In this document: in pieces, positions 1 through 8,503 of the stretch | Position numbering within the stretch: the stretch's first letter is position 1 | Layout: every line of letters starts with the position of its first letter | DNA from: Gemmata massiliana | GTDB taxonomy: Bacteria; Planctomycetota; Planctomycetia; Gemmatales; Gemmataceae | DNA: 64,000 nucleotides | Assembly (NCBI RefSeq): GCF_901538265.1 | Contig: NZ_LR593886.1 | Location: forward strand, 7,399,738-7,463,737 | Reading direction: 5' to 3' | The notes under the pieces: model-generated | Told to the model about the DNA's origin: nothing | The model's database searches: none | What the model saw: the letters and a program-made list of their open reading frames with translations, nothing else | Translations under genes and position numbers: made by a program

Positions 1-2
1 TG

Positions 3-1490
3 TTCGCCCACCTGAACGTGAAAGACATCCGCGACGGTGCCATCTTCACCGAAGTGAAGCAAGCGTTCGCAAAGGCGGGCGGCGGAGCCGATTGGGACCA
101 ACTCGAAGGGCGAATCGGTCGCGAGGCCGGGGTCAAACCGACTGATGTCGACGCGGTGACGGTCTGCATGACCGAGGCTCCGGCACGCGGGGAACCGAAT
201 TTCGTCCTGATCGTCGCGGCTAACAGGCCGATGCCCAAAACCTCTGCATTCGGGCTGAACCCGCAAGCGAAGCCCGACGCACGCGGGTTCTACCAGATGC
301 CGGGCGGGGGACTCATTCACTTCCCGAACGATAAGACGGCAGTTCTGCTCAGTTCGGCACTGGTTCCACAGTATTTGGAGGGGTACGCCAAGAACCAAAC
401 CAGCGGTTGGCCGCTCACTCCGGACCTCACGAAGTCCGCCGCGGGGCACACGGCGTTCGTAGTCGCTCGGTTGGACAAGTTGCCGGCCGAAGCGCGGAAC
501 AGCCACGAATTCAAAGATTTCGCACCATTCCTGACCGCCCGCACTGTCACCGTAATGGCCGACTTGAAGGGCAAGGAACTGAGTGCCACGGCCCGCGTCA
601 CGTTCCCGGACGCGACCGCAGCTAGCCGAGCCAAAGAGAAGGGCCAAGAGCTAATCAAGATGGCGACCGGCGAGGTCGAGAAGCTTATGACGGGCCAATC
701 CGACCTCGCCGCCGTGCTCCCCGCCGTCAAGGAAGCCCACCGCACGCTCCAAACTGCGAAGGTCGAAGTGTCCGGATCGGACCTGACCCTCGCGGCCGGC
801 TACAAGGCCGACTTCGACCTCGGGCAGATGGTCACCGAGGCCGTGAAGAAGATCCAGAACTCGGCCGAAAAGATAACCACTCTCAACAACTTCAAGCAGG
901 TCGGGCTAGCACTGCACAATTACCACAGCGTGTACAACGCGGCTCCCGTCCACGGGATCGGACCCAAAGGTGCTCTGCTGAAGAACGCGAACGAGAAGCC
1001 GCTCTTGAGTTGGCGGGTCGCGATTCTCCCGTACCTCGAACAAGACAACCTCTACCGGCAGTTCAAGCTCGACGAACCGTGGGACAGCGAACACAACAAG
1101 AAGCTCGTCGACAAGATGCCCAAAGTGTTCACACCGGTCGGTAAACCGGGCAAGCCGGGTTACACCCACACGCAGATGGCCGTCGGCCCGAACGCACTGC
1201 AACTGCCGGCCGCTCGTATCCCCACTTCGTTCCCGGACGGCACGTCGAACACAATTGCGGTTATCGAGGCGGCCGAACCCGTTATCTGGACCAAGCCGGA
1301 CGACGTAATGTTGCCGGGTGCGGTACTGCCCAAAGACCTAAAGAAGAAGTTCGGTGGGGTGCAACCGGGTGGGTTCAACGTTGCGATGTGGGACGGCTCG
1401 GCCCGATTCATCCCCGACACCGTTAGCGAACGAACGCTCGGCCTGCTACTCAACCCGCGAGACGGTCAGGTGATCCCGTCAGACTGGTAA
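3..1490 (+). CDS. DUF1559-like C-terminal protein, 5'-truncated by window edge
   Basis: The frame is open to the window edge, so the start lies upstream; an internal GTG at 18 is only the first start codon visible. The first ~280 visible residues are not recognised. From about 876 to 1470 the protein resembles the DUF1559 family of planctomycetes: FKQVGLALHNYH, then WRVAILPYLEQDNLY, FPDGTSNT and PGGFNVAMWDGSARFI. The family usually carries an H-x9-DG motif near the C terminus; here the His position is Gln (Q-x9-DG). Family members often have a pilin-like N terminus, which cannot be checked here. The role is unknown, probably cell-envelope or periplasmic. A hairpin terminator follows. Confidence 0.75.
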   Translation, partial: FAHLNVKDIRDGAIFTEVKQAFAKAGGGADWDQLEGRIGREAGVKPTDVDAVTVCMTEAPARGEPNFVLIVAANRPMPKTSAFGLNPQAKPDARGFYQMPGGGLIHFPNDKTAVLLSSALVPQYLEGYAKNQTSGWPLTPDLTKSAAGHTAFVVARLDKLPAEARNSHEFKDFAPFLTARTVTVMADLKGKELSATARVTFPDATAASRAKEKGQELIKMATGEVEKLMTGQSDLAAVLPAVKEAHRTLQTAKVEVSGSDLTLAAGYKADFDLGQMVTEAVKKIQNSAEKITTLNNFKQVGLALHNYHSVYNAAPVHGIGPKGALLKNANEKPLLSWRVAILPYLEQDNLYRQFKLDEPWDSEHNKKLVDKMPKVFTPVGKPGKPGYTHTQMAVGPNALQLPAARIPTSFPDGTSNTIAVIEAAEPVIWTKPDDVMLPGAVLPKDLKKKFGGVQPGGFNVAMWDGSARFIPDTVSERTLGLLLNPRDGQVIPSDW

Positions 1491-1536
1491 TCGGACCGGT
1501 GGTACTCACACACACAACAAGAGGCAACAAACGCGA

Positions 1537-1563
1537 GCGGCCCGCCTTTTGGCGGGCCGCTTT
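1537..1563 (+). terminator. Hairpin terminator after the DUF1559-like gene
   Basis: A 10-bp perfect GC-rich stem (1537-1546 with 1551-1560) has a TTTT loop and is followed by TTT. It lies 46 bases after the upstream stop codon and just before the 3' end of a convergent gene, so it may serve both directions. Confidence 0.7.
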
Positions 1564-1580
1564 CGTGTGCGCGGTGCGCG

Positions 1581-2300
1581 TTACGCCCGTTGAACGGACA
1601 GGAACAGTTCGCTCATCTTCATGCCCAGAGCCAGGCAGATGCGGTACAGCGTTTCGATCGACGCGGAGTTCTTGCCCAATTCAATCTGGCTCAGGTATCC
1701 GAGCGAGACCCCGGTGCGGTCGCTCATGTTGGAAAGCGTCAGCGCCAGTGCCTTGCGGCGCTCGCGGATCGCCGCGCCGAGCGCCTCCTTGAGCGCGTCC
1801 TCGGTCATTCGGAGGAGGCCCTGGCTCTCCAGACACCGGTACACGATCTCGCGGAGCTGCTCGATCTGGAACGGCTTGGTCAGGTAGTCGCAGGTCTTCG
1901 CCCGGAGGCAGTTGATCGCGCTGTCCACCGACGGGTAGCCGGTGACGACAACGATGTTCGCGTCCGGTTGGTGGTCCCGAATCCAACCGAACACCTGCTC
2001 CGCTTCGAGCCCAGGGAGCACGTAATCCAACACGATCAGGTGGTACCGCCGGCCCGACGAGAGCGCGGACTCCACCATCATCGGGTCGGACACGACCTCG
2101 GTCACGAAGTCGCGGTTGTTGAGCGCGGCCTGGATGACGGCGCACGTGTGCGGGTCGTCGTCCAGGATGAGAATGTGGATGTCACCCGAGGACTGAAGTT
2201 CCCGCGACGCGGGCATCGCTTGTGGTTTCGGCGGCGGCGTCATGATCGGGTACAACGGTTTGGGTGTCTGGGTCAAACGGTCCTCAATGTCGTAAGGCAC
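1581..2300 (-). CDS. Response regulator: receiver domain plus XRE-type helix-turn-helix
   Basis: 239 aa. The receiver domain spans about residues 41-160, with the acidic pocket D47-D49, phospho-acceptor D92 (VLDYVLPG), T120 and K142 (LTKPF). A Cro/C1-type HTH follows at about 177-235 (DRTGVSLGYLSQIELGKNS). The first 40 residues are a Pro-rich leader. Start is GTG at 2300 with GGAGG about 9 bases upstream, lying inside the end of the kinase gene. Only 5 bases separate it from that gene, so the two are co-transcribed and probably form one signalling pair. An XRE output is unusual, since most receivers carry OmpR, NarL or Fis outputs. Targets are unknown. Confidence 0.85.
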   Translation of the reverse strand: MPYDIEDRLTQTPKPLYPIMTPPPKPQAMPASRELQSSGDIHILILDDDPHTCAVIQAALNNRDFVTEVVSDPMMVESALSSGRRYHLIVLDYVLPGLEAEQVFGWIRDHQPDANIVVVTGYPSVDSAINCLRAKTCDYLTKPFQIEQLREIVYRCLESQGLLRMTEDALKEALGAAIRERRKALALTLSNMSDRTGVSLGYLSQIELGKNSASIETLYRICLALGMKMSELFLSVQRA

Positions 2301-2305
2301 AGTGG

Positions 2306-3538
2306 TTAACCTCCGACCGCGTTAGCGGTGACAGATCCGGACACGGCCGGGGGCCGGGCGGCCGCCAGCGGCAGCACGACCCGCACCTGAGTGCCGGTTC
2401 CGGGTGATGGTACGGGTTCGAGTTGAATTCCCCCGCGGTGCGAACACAGCACCCGGTACACGATGGCCAGTCCTAGCCCACGGTGGCGTACTTTGGTGGT
2501 GAAAAACGGTTCCACAAACAGCCGCCGCCGCACCTCCGGCTTGATCCCCGGGCCGGTGTCCGAAACGGTGATTTGGAGGTACCCGCCGACCCCGACGCGC
2601 CCCAGGTAACCCCGGGCGTCCGCGTCGCTCAGTTCGACCGGTCGGGCAGAAACCCGCACCACACCACCAGACGGACACGCTTCAACGGCATTTTCGAGCA
2701 GGTGCCCGAGCACGATTTGGAGCGGTCCTGCCTCGACCGCGGCCGGCGGTAGGTTCGGTGCGAAGTCTTTTTCGATCCGGATCCCGTTCTGGGCCGCGAT
2801 CTTCAACCGCGTTTCTTCTTTCGCCAGCGCTAGGCTCACGGTGCCCGGGTTCGGCTTCACCTGTCCGCTGCGGCTCAGGTGGTGCAGTTGCTGGGTAAAT
2901 TGAATCCCGCGCTGCCCGACTTTGCCGATCTCGGCGACAAAACTCGCGGGCTGCGAACCGGGCTGCAACAACGGGAGCGTGAGGTCCGAGAACCCGATGA
3001 TCCCTTGGAGCAAGTTGTCGAAATCGTGCGCCATGCGCCCGGCGATGACGGCGACGTCACCGAGCCGCTGGTACAGGCGCTCGGGATCAATCACGGGGCC
3101 GATGAGAGTCGAAAGCGCGGGAGCGCGTTCAACGGTCTTAGCCACAAGAGCGAGGTAAGCTCGTTCGCCGTCGGCCCAGGGCTGCCCGGCGGTCTTCTCG
3201 GCCCACAACACCCCGATCGGGCGCCCGGCCGGTTGGACGGCCGCAAACACGCGCCCCGTCGTTCCGGGAACCGAGTACAGAACCGTGGACTCACCGCTCT
3301 TGAGTCGGCGCAGGGCGTCGGGCACTTCGGGCGGGGCCAGGGCATCGATCTCTAGTCCGGCCTGAACTGTTTTCGTTACTGAGGCGCTGTCGCTGGCCCA
3401 CACGAACCCGCACGCACGCCACCCGCACGCCCGCGCCCAACCGGACAAGAGCGCATCGAACGCGGCCGGCTCGGTGGTTTCTTGCCACCAGTTCGGGACA
3501 TAAGCGAGTGCAGCAGTTAGCGTTCCGGGTGTGGACAT
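2306..3538 (-). CDS. Soluble sensor histidine kinase
   Basis: 410 aa with no membrane segment, so a cytoplasmic sensor. Residues ~20-145 look GAF-like, though weakly. The dimerisation box holds the phospho-accepting H171 (GRMAHDFDNLLQGI), the AHDFNNLL variety typical of soluble NtrB-like and hybrid kinases. The ATPase domain has the N-box (LLENAVEAC), DTGPGIK and GLGLAIVYRV. ATG at 3538. It is upstream of and nearly contiguous with the receiver-XRE regulator, its likely partner. The signal is not evident. The 430-base region upstream contains an AT-rich inverted repeat that could be a control site. Confidence 0.85.
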   Translation of the reverse strand: MSTPGTLTAALAYVPNWWQETTEPAAFDALLSGWARACGWRACGFVWASDSASVTKTVQAGLEIDALAPPEVPDALRRLKSGESTVLYSVPGTTGRVFAAVQPAGRPIGVLWAEKTAGQPWADGERAYLALVAKTVERAPALSTLIGPVIDPERLYQRLGDVAVIAGRMAHDFDNLLQGIIGFSDLTLPLLQPGSQPASFVAEIGKVGQRGIQFTQQLHHLSRSGQVKPNPGTVSLALAKEETRLKIAAQNGIRIEKDFAPNLPPAAVEAGPLQIVLGHLLENAVEACPSGGVVRVSARPVELSDADARGYLGRVGVGGYLQITVSDTGPGIKPEVRRRLFVEPFFTTKVRHRGLGLAIVYRVLCSHRGGIQLEPVPSPGTGTQVRVVLPLAAARPPAVSGSVTANAVGG

Positions 3539-3968
3539 CTACGGCTCTCCGGACCGTCGGCAAGAACGAGTTCGGCCGGGTTTGGTGCGACCTGAATTCA
3601 GGGAATTCATCCTGTATCTAGAACGGGCGTGAACGAAGTCAACCAGGTTATATCGCTTCAGCCGAATCGACGGGTCGCGCGGGGAGATAGGACCGATACA
3701 GAAACGCTAACAACAGTATGCTACTAACTGAGTTAGCGATCTGGAGCCGGGATACGGATCACAAAATTAACAGCAAACCACGAGCCGAAAGCAGATGTTA
3801 ATTTTGTCGTTCCCGGAGCGAAAAATGCAAAGAGACTTGGGAAATCACTTCTCACAGGAAGGCGACTGGCTATGCGGACCGTTGGTGTAACTTGAAAAGG
3901 TAACACCGAGTGCGAGACCTTGGCTCCCACTCGGTTCCGATTTCCGGGATCGTCACAGCGCACTAACG
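3539..3968. other. Intergenic region upstream of the kinase-regulator pair
   Basis: 430 bases without a convincing gene. It is AT-richer than its surroundings and lies between the 3' end of the HEAT-repeat gene and the 5' end of the kinase gene. It contains a 12-bp inverted repeat (3761-3807) and a second short one (CGCTAAC at 3705-3711, GTTAGCG at 3732-3738). A 76-codon minus-strand frame at 3733-3963 has no recognisable content and is judged spurious. Confidence 0.5.
3761..3807. repeat. AT-rich 12-bp inverted repeat
   Basis: Arms ACAAAATTAACA (3761-3772) and TGTTAATTTTGT (3796-3807) are perfect inverse complements separated by 23 bases. In this GC-rich genome such an AT-rich perfect repeat upstream of a two-component operon suggests a protein-binding site or an RNA hairpin. 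No T-tract follows. Confidence 0.5.
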
Positions 3969-5180
3969 CTACTGTTTCTTTTCGGGGTCTTTCTTCGGCT
4001 CCGGTTTCTTCTCGATCTTCCGAATCGCAATCCCGGCCGCTTCACGAACCTTCACTTGTGGGTCCGCGAGGCGCAACCGCAGCGCAACAATCGTCTCCAG
4101 CGCCTCAGCTTTCACTCCCTTGTCGGGCGACATAAGATCAACGCCAAGTTGATCGTACCCCAATGCGGCGATCTCCTCAACGAGTGCGAGCCGTACCTCA
4201 AAATCGGGTTGTTTGGAGGGATCAAGTAGCGGGCGCAACTCCTTGAGTCGGGCCTTCACTCCCGTCGGCCCGAGGGCCGACCCGAACGCCCGGATTGCGT
4301 CCACGCGGATGTCCTTCGTTTTGTCAGTCGTCGCTAGTTTGAACAAATCCTCCACGGCCGGTGCCGCGGCCGCTCCGAAGGTCCCAAGGGTTCGTGCGGC
4401 TCCTCGGCGCACCTCGTCTTCGGCGTCAGTAAGGGCGACCGTTAATGCTTTGACGATCGGGTCGGACTTCTCCGCGAGCAACCCAATTGAAACGAGTAGT
4501 TCGCGCCGGATGTCGAGATCTTTTTCCGCACCGAGCATCACGGCCATCGTCTCGGCAATGGTCGTCCCCGCTTCGGGAGTGACGCGCCCGAGGGCATAGA
4601 CCGCGGCGATACGAACCGACTTGGTGGTGTCTTTAAGCAGCGGGATTAGTTCTGGAGCGGCAGACTTCGCCATCGCCCCGGCGAGTGCAAGAGCTTCTGC
4701 GGCGGCAACTCGAACAGCCGGCTCGGGATCTTTGAGTGCGGGCGTCAGAGATTCGACCCCGGCCGCGCACACGACAGGGAATTTGACCATCGCCGCGATG
4801 ATTTCTTTGCGGACCTTCGATTCCTTCTCTGTTTTGAGTACGTCGATCAGCGCCGGGGCACCGTACTGTTTCATGTCCTCTTCGCGGAGGCCCGCAATCA
4901 CGATCGCAGATTGGGCGCGAACGGCCGCACTCTTGTCGCTCCGGAGCACCGTGGTAACGTACTCGATCGCGCCCGTCCGGCGTTCCATGATCCAGATTTT
5001 GCCCAACGCATCGATCGCCAACGAGCGCTGCCGAACGGACTGCCCGGTTTGGGCGATGCTCGCCCACTCGCTGAACTTCTTGCCCTCGTAAACCGGGTCT
5101 TTGCCATCCGCACTTACCTTGCTACCCGCCAGTACGACGAGCGCACACGCACTAACGACCCGCACGGCGGTAGCGAACAT
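3969..5180 (-). CDS. Secreted HEAT-repeat protein
   Basis: 403 aa. The start at 5180 is preferred over the longer frame to 5246 because residues 1-24 (MFATAVRVVSACALVVLAG) then form a clean Sec signal peptide. The rest is a run of ~35-residue helical HEAT repeats, such as VRVAAAEALALAG, VRIAAVYALGRV and VRRGAARTLGTFG, filling about residues 60-380. The end is Lys/Glu-rich (KKPEPKKDPEKKQ). HEAT arrays act as protein-interaction scaffolds, and planctomycetes encode many secreted ones. No catalytic motif is seen, and the partner and process are unknown. Confidence 0.8.
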   Translation of the reverse strand: MFATAVRVVSACALVVLAGSKVSADGKDPVYEGKKFSEWASIAQTGQSVRQRSLAIDALGKIWIMERRTGAIEYVTTVLRSDKSAAVRAQSAIVIAGLREEDMKQYGAPALIDVLKTEKESKVRKEIIAAMVKFPVVCAAGVESLTPALKDPEPAVRVAAAEALALAGAMAKSAAPELIPLLKDTTKSVRIAAVYALGRVTPEAGTTIAETMAVMLGAEKDLDIRRELLVSIGLLAEKSDPIVKALTVALTDAEDEVRRGAARTLGTFGAAAAPAVEDLFKLATTDKTKDIRVDAIRAFGSALGPTGVKARLKELRPLLDPSKQPDFEVRLALVEEIAALGYDQLGVDLMSPDKGVKAEALETIVALRLRLADPQVKVREAAGIAIRKIEKKPEPKKDPEKKQ

Positions 5181-5365
5181 GCTGTGGTCCCCGGAGCGAC
5201 TGTTCGGCCAATCTCGATGATATGACGGACGTGACGAGCTGGTCAAACAGTTTCACCGCGTGGTCATCGCGTGCGCGGGTCGTGAGAATCCTAATGCAAC
5301 GAGCCGATCACCAAAGTTCTGGTGCGCGTGGCAGCCTACAGGCTGTCACGCGCGATGGCGCAGCG

Positions 5366-6577
5366 TTACGCAGCGTCCTCGACGGTGCGTATAAAGTCAC
5401 GGGCCGCCACCCGGACCCCACGAACCGCTCGCCAGTACGCGCCCACCAGAATCAGCCAACCGATTAGCAGTGCGGCCTGCTCATACATTAACCGGTCTTC
5501 GACCGGCTGTATTTGAGGTTGCAGGTGGATCTTGTATTGGTCCAACCCGAATAGCACCAACACGGGGATCAGAGCACAGAGGAAGCCCAGGAACCCGACC
5601 GCACGAGCGACCCCCGGCCGTTTCAGTGCCAATCCGCTTGCCGTCAGAGCCGTGAGGAACCAAAACTCCGCGAGCGGCGTGCAAAGCAGGAACGCCGTCC
5701 GCGCGTACTTCGCTTCCTCAGCAAACGATGCCTTCTCGCACACGGCGTAACCGAGAAGTGAGACGAACGACACTAGTGCAAGCAACCCGCTTAAGGCAAA
5801 CAACCCGCGCGAGCCGCTGTTCCGCGGGCCACCGCTGCTAACGAGCCGGCCAATGGTCAACAGGAAGCCGGCCATGAAAACCGGCACTCCATACGCCAAT
5901 ATGTTGATTTCCTCAGTCTTCGAGAGCGGGATCGCGTCCGGCCCGCCGGAGTTGATGTACCCGTCAATCTGGACCCACCCCTCGCCCTTCGGCAACTCGC
6001 CCACAGCGCGAGTGTAAACCGCTTTGCCGAACCCGACGAATCCGAGCAGTGCGACGAAAAGTAGCGCGAATTGCACCCAGAACAATCCGCGCCGAACGGC
6101 CGCCCACTTCTTCGCGAGCACTTGATCGGGTGTCTTCTCCGCGCGCGTCGTACTCGGCTTCGGCTCAGGTTTCGCGGGTTTGGGGCGCGGTTTGGCTCCA
6201 CGATCACGGGTCGGGAGCGGTTTCGGTTCGGGTTCCTGATCCGGTTCCGGCTCCGGGGACGGAGCGGGAGGATGGGACGAACTGAATGCCCGCGCCGGTG
6301 CGGTCGGAACGGGAGCGGTCGGTACCGCCGCGGCCGGAACCGCGCCCCAATCTTCGGGCGGTGCAACCGGGGCCGGGCGCAGCGGGGGCGCGGAGCGCGA
6401 CGGCGGTGGGGCGACGGGTGGGAGCGGAGCGGTCGGGGCACCAGCCGAAGCCGATTCTTCGGGCGTGGGTACCGGCACCGCCGCCTGACAGTACGGGCAC
6501 TTTACCCGCTTTCCAGCGGATTCGTCCCGCGCCCGGAACCGTTTCCCGCACGACGGGCAACCCAACGTAATCGGCAT
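5366..6577 (-). CDS. Zinc-ribbon, proline-rich, multi-pass membrane protein
   Basis: 403 aa with ATG at 6577, giving a protein that begins with an MJ0042-like zinc ribbon (CPSCGKRFRARDESAGKRVK, then CPYC). Residues ~35-165 are low-complexity Pro/Ala/Glu/Lys. About six hydrophobic segments follow, among them FWVQFALLFVALLGFVGF, VPVFMAGFLLTIGRLV and LFALSGLLALVSFVSLLG. Proteins pairing an N-terminal zinc ribbon with a variable linker and membrane domain are frequent in planctomycetes and usually lack assigned functions. A longer upstream frame exists to 6664 but would place the ribbon internally. Confidence 0.75.
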   Translation of the reverse strand: MPITLGCPSCGKRFRARDESAGKRVKCPYCQAAVPVPTPEESASAGAPTAPLPPVAPPPSRSAPPLRPAPVAPPEDWGAVPAAAVPTAPVPTAPARAFSSSHPPAPSPEPEPDQEPEPKPLPTRDRGAKPRPKPAKPEPKPSTTRAEKTPDQVLAKKWAAVRRGLFWVQFALLFVALLGFVGFGKAVYTRAVGELPKGEGWVQIDGYINSGGPDAIPLSKTEEINILAYGVPVFMAGFLLTIGRLVSSGGPRNSGSRGLFALSGLLALVSFVSLLGYAVCEKASFAEEAKYARTAFLLCTPLAEFWFLTALTASGLALKRPGVARAVGFLGFLCALIPVLVLFGLDQYKIHLQPQIQPVEDRLMYEQAALLIGWLILVGAYWRAVRGVRVAARDFIRTVEDAA

Positions 6578-6738
6578 GGCGACGAACTCCCGGCTAACAG
6601 CAGGTCTGTGGTGCGTGCCCCAACAGGTACGTCTGTGTCGACATGGTAAGCCCGAACGCAGCACGGAAAAACCCCGGGCGCGGGAAAAATCGTCTGCGGA
6701 GGTTCCGCAAAATGCGACCGTACCGCACCGCCGAGTAC

Positions 6739-6999
6739 CTAGAAACGTGGGGCGGGCCGCTTCCAGTCCGCGTCGTAGGGAATTGAGAAGAGTTGTTGAA
6801 GCAGTTCGGCCTTGTTCGGCGCCTCACCCATGAGCACCTCGACGGCCTTTCGTAATTTCACGGCCCGCGGGTCCGTCGCAGCCGCATCGGAGCCGTCCCC
6901 GCGCCCGATGCGGTCGAAGATCGCGGCTGTTTCGAGCAGTTTGCTACGAGCATCGAGGAAGAACTGATCCAGCGCGGTCGCGGCGGGAAGCGGAGTCAT
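6739..6999 (-). CDS. Small conserved planctomycete-type protein, unknown function
   Basis: 86 aa, ATG at 6999. Helical and charged: LDQFFLDARSKLLETAAIFD, then a Lys/Arg segment and a C-terminal FSIPYDADWKRP. I recognise the general pattern (a short protein ending in a PYD..W motif) from planctomycete genomes, but no role is known. It has neither a signal peptide nor a membrane segment. It stands alone, with AT-rich repeat-like sequence immediately upstream. Confidence 0.6.
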   Translation of the reverse strand: MTPLPAATALDQFFLDARSKLLETAAIFDRIGRGDGSDAAATDPRAVKLRKAVEVLMGEAPNKAELLQQLFSIPYDADWKRPAPRF

Positions 7000-7040
7000 G
7001 GCTAATTCCTGGCAGCAAAGAACCACAAATGCAGAAGCAG

Positions 7041-7068
7041 CCGCGGATGAACACAGATAACACGGATT
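7041..7068. repeat. Single arm of an intergenic dispersed repeat
   Basis: The stretch CCGCGGATGAACACAGATAA followed by CACGGATT has the same style as repeat arms near 25.0 and 54.3 kb (alternating GCAGAT, CGCGGAT and ACACGG blocks). Only one arm is visible, so assignment is tentative. Confidence 0.35.
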
Positions 7069-7173
7069 CAACCAAAACTGCAAAAGGAGAGTAATCAGCA
7101 GCACACAAACTCAATGAAACTCGCGCCCCATTTTGGTCGGTACGTTCCTGCTCTTAACCCACGTTATCCGCGG

Positions 7174-8049
7174 CTACTCTTCTGTGCGGAATTTCACTTT
7201 GAGTTCTAGTGGCACCAGTTCGTTGAGGCTTCCACTCCGGAAGCCTTCGAGGTCGAGTGTGACGAACTTGAAGCCCAGCGTGCGGAACGACCGTGTGAGT
7301 TCCGTTCGCACGGGTTCGGACACTAGTCGCGTCAATTCGCTCAGTGGCACTTCAACGCGCGCGAGGTCGCCCTCGTGATACCGCACGCGGCACTCACGCA
7401 ACCCGAGCGAGCGCAAGTACGCTTCCGCGTCCTCGACTCGCTTCGTGCGTTCCGGCGTGACCGCGACGCCCGGCGCCATGCGGCTCGACAAACACGGCGC
7501 CGCAGGTTTATCCCAGGTAGGGAGTTCCCAGTGCTTCGCGAGGGCACGGACGTCGGCCTTGGTAAACCCGGCCTCTTGCAGCGGGTGGCGCACGAAGTGT
7601 TCGGCCGCCGCAATCAATCCCGGTCGGTAATCGCCGAGGTCGTCGAGGTTCGCGCCGCTCACCATAACGGGCACTTCGAGTTCCGGCAGCAGTGATTCGA
7701 CCGTGGTGTACAGTTCCGTTTTGCAGTGGTAACAGCGGGTTCCGTCGTTCTTCGTGTACGCCGGGTTGCGGAACTCGTCCGTGCGCACGACGACGTGACG
7801 AATCCCGATGAGTTTCGCGAGTTCGCGCGCGTCGGCGAGCTCGGAGCGGGCGACACTCGCGCTGTCGGCGGTTACCGCAACGGCACGAGTGCCGAGCGCC
7901 AGGAACGCGGCCTTTGCGACAACGGTGCTATCAATGCCCCCACTGAACGCGACCGCGACACCCGCGAACTCTCGCAGAACGGTTAACAAGCGATCGCGCT
8001 TTGCTACGAGTTCCGCGTTCAGGTCAAGTGTTTGAACTGCTGTCCCCAT
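7174..8049 (-). CDS. larE: LarE-type ATP-dependent sacrificial sulfur transferase
   Basis: 291 aa, ATG at 8049. The N-terminal PP-loop motif SGGIDST (36-42) binds ATP for AMP transfer. C106 and C109 (TRCYHCKTEL) and C185 (PAAPCLSSR) are seen; the last is the position equivalent to the Cys sacrificed by Lactiplantibacillus LarE when it makes the nickel-pincer cofactor from pyridinium dicarboxylate, and three-Cys LarE proteins are known to use an iron-sulfur cluster instead. No larA, larB or larC lies in the window, so the substrate here is uncertain. The C-terminal ~90 residues complete the fold. Confidence 0.85.
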   Translation of the reverse strand: MGTAVQTLDLNAELVAKRDRLLTVLREFAGVAVAFSGGIDSTVVAKAAFLALGTRAVAVTADSASVARSELADARELAKLIGIRHVVVRTDEFRNPAYTKNDGTRCYHCKTELYTTVESLLPELEVPVMVSGANLDDLGDYRPGLIAAAEHFVRHPLQEAGFTKADVRALAKHWELPTWDKPAAPCLSSRMAPGVAVTPERTKRVEDAEAYLRSLGLRECRVRYHEGDLARVEVPLSELTRLVSEPVRTELTRSFRTLGFKFVTLDLEGFRSGSLNELVPLELKVKFRTEE

Positions 8050-8077
8050 GCCTTCAGTATATCCGCGAGGCGAAAAT

Positions 8078-8407
8078 TCAGGAATTCTCCGCCACGTCTG
8101 TTCGTTCAGCGCCGTCCTTCGTGAAATCGAACGCCGGATTCGGCCCCTCATCCTGGTTCGTGGTCGCCCCCGACTGAAACGGCCGGCGCACGGGAGTCGT
8201 TGCCTGCTGGTGCGCGAGCGCCCCGGCGTACCACTTCGCGAGATTCACCCCGCCCAGCACGATGGCCAGTAGCGCACCGAACGTCAGGCGCGTGAGATCG
8301 TTCAGTTCCGCGGCCGTTTCGGGTGCGAGCACGCGGAACGCGAGCAATCCGGTTCCGGTGCAGGTCATGAACAGCCCGAACGTGAGTCGCATGTGCCGTA
8401 CCGTCAT
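8078..8407 (-). CDS. Small two-helix membrane protein
   Basis: 109 aa, ATG at 8407 with GGGAG upstream. Two membrane segments lie near residues 7-28 (LTFGLFMTCTGTGLLAF) and 43-66 (FGALLAIVLGGVNLAKWY), followed by a ~40-residue polar tail. It lies just upstream of larE in the same direction with 28 bases between, so the two may share a transcript. No family recognised. Confidence 0.55.
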   Translation of the reverse strand: MTVRHMRLTFGLFMTCTGTGLLAFRVLAPETAAELNDLTRLTFGALLAIVLGGVNLAKWYAGALAHQQATTPVRRPFQSGATTNQDEGPNPAFDFTKDGAERTDVAENS

Positions 8408-8503
8408 CGCTGCGCTCCCGTAGGTTCTCCCATCTTATTCCCGCTGACCTGTTGCGAACCACCGCATCTGTGCTCAAAATCAGGCACCTCGTGGGGCTCT
8501 CCA

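Noticed and set aside
3733-3963. 76-codon minus-strand frame upstream of the kinase
   Set aside because: Crosses the AT-rich inverted repeat and has no recognisable features.
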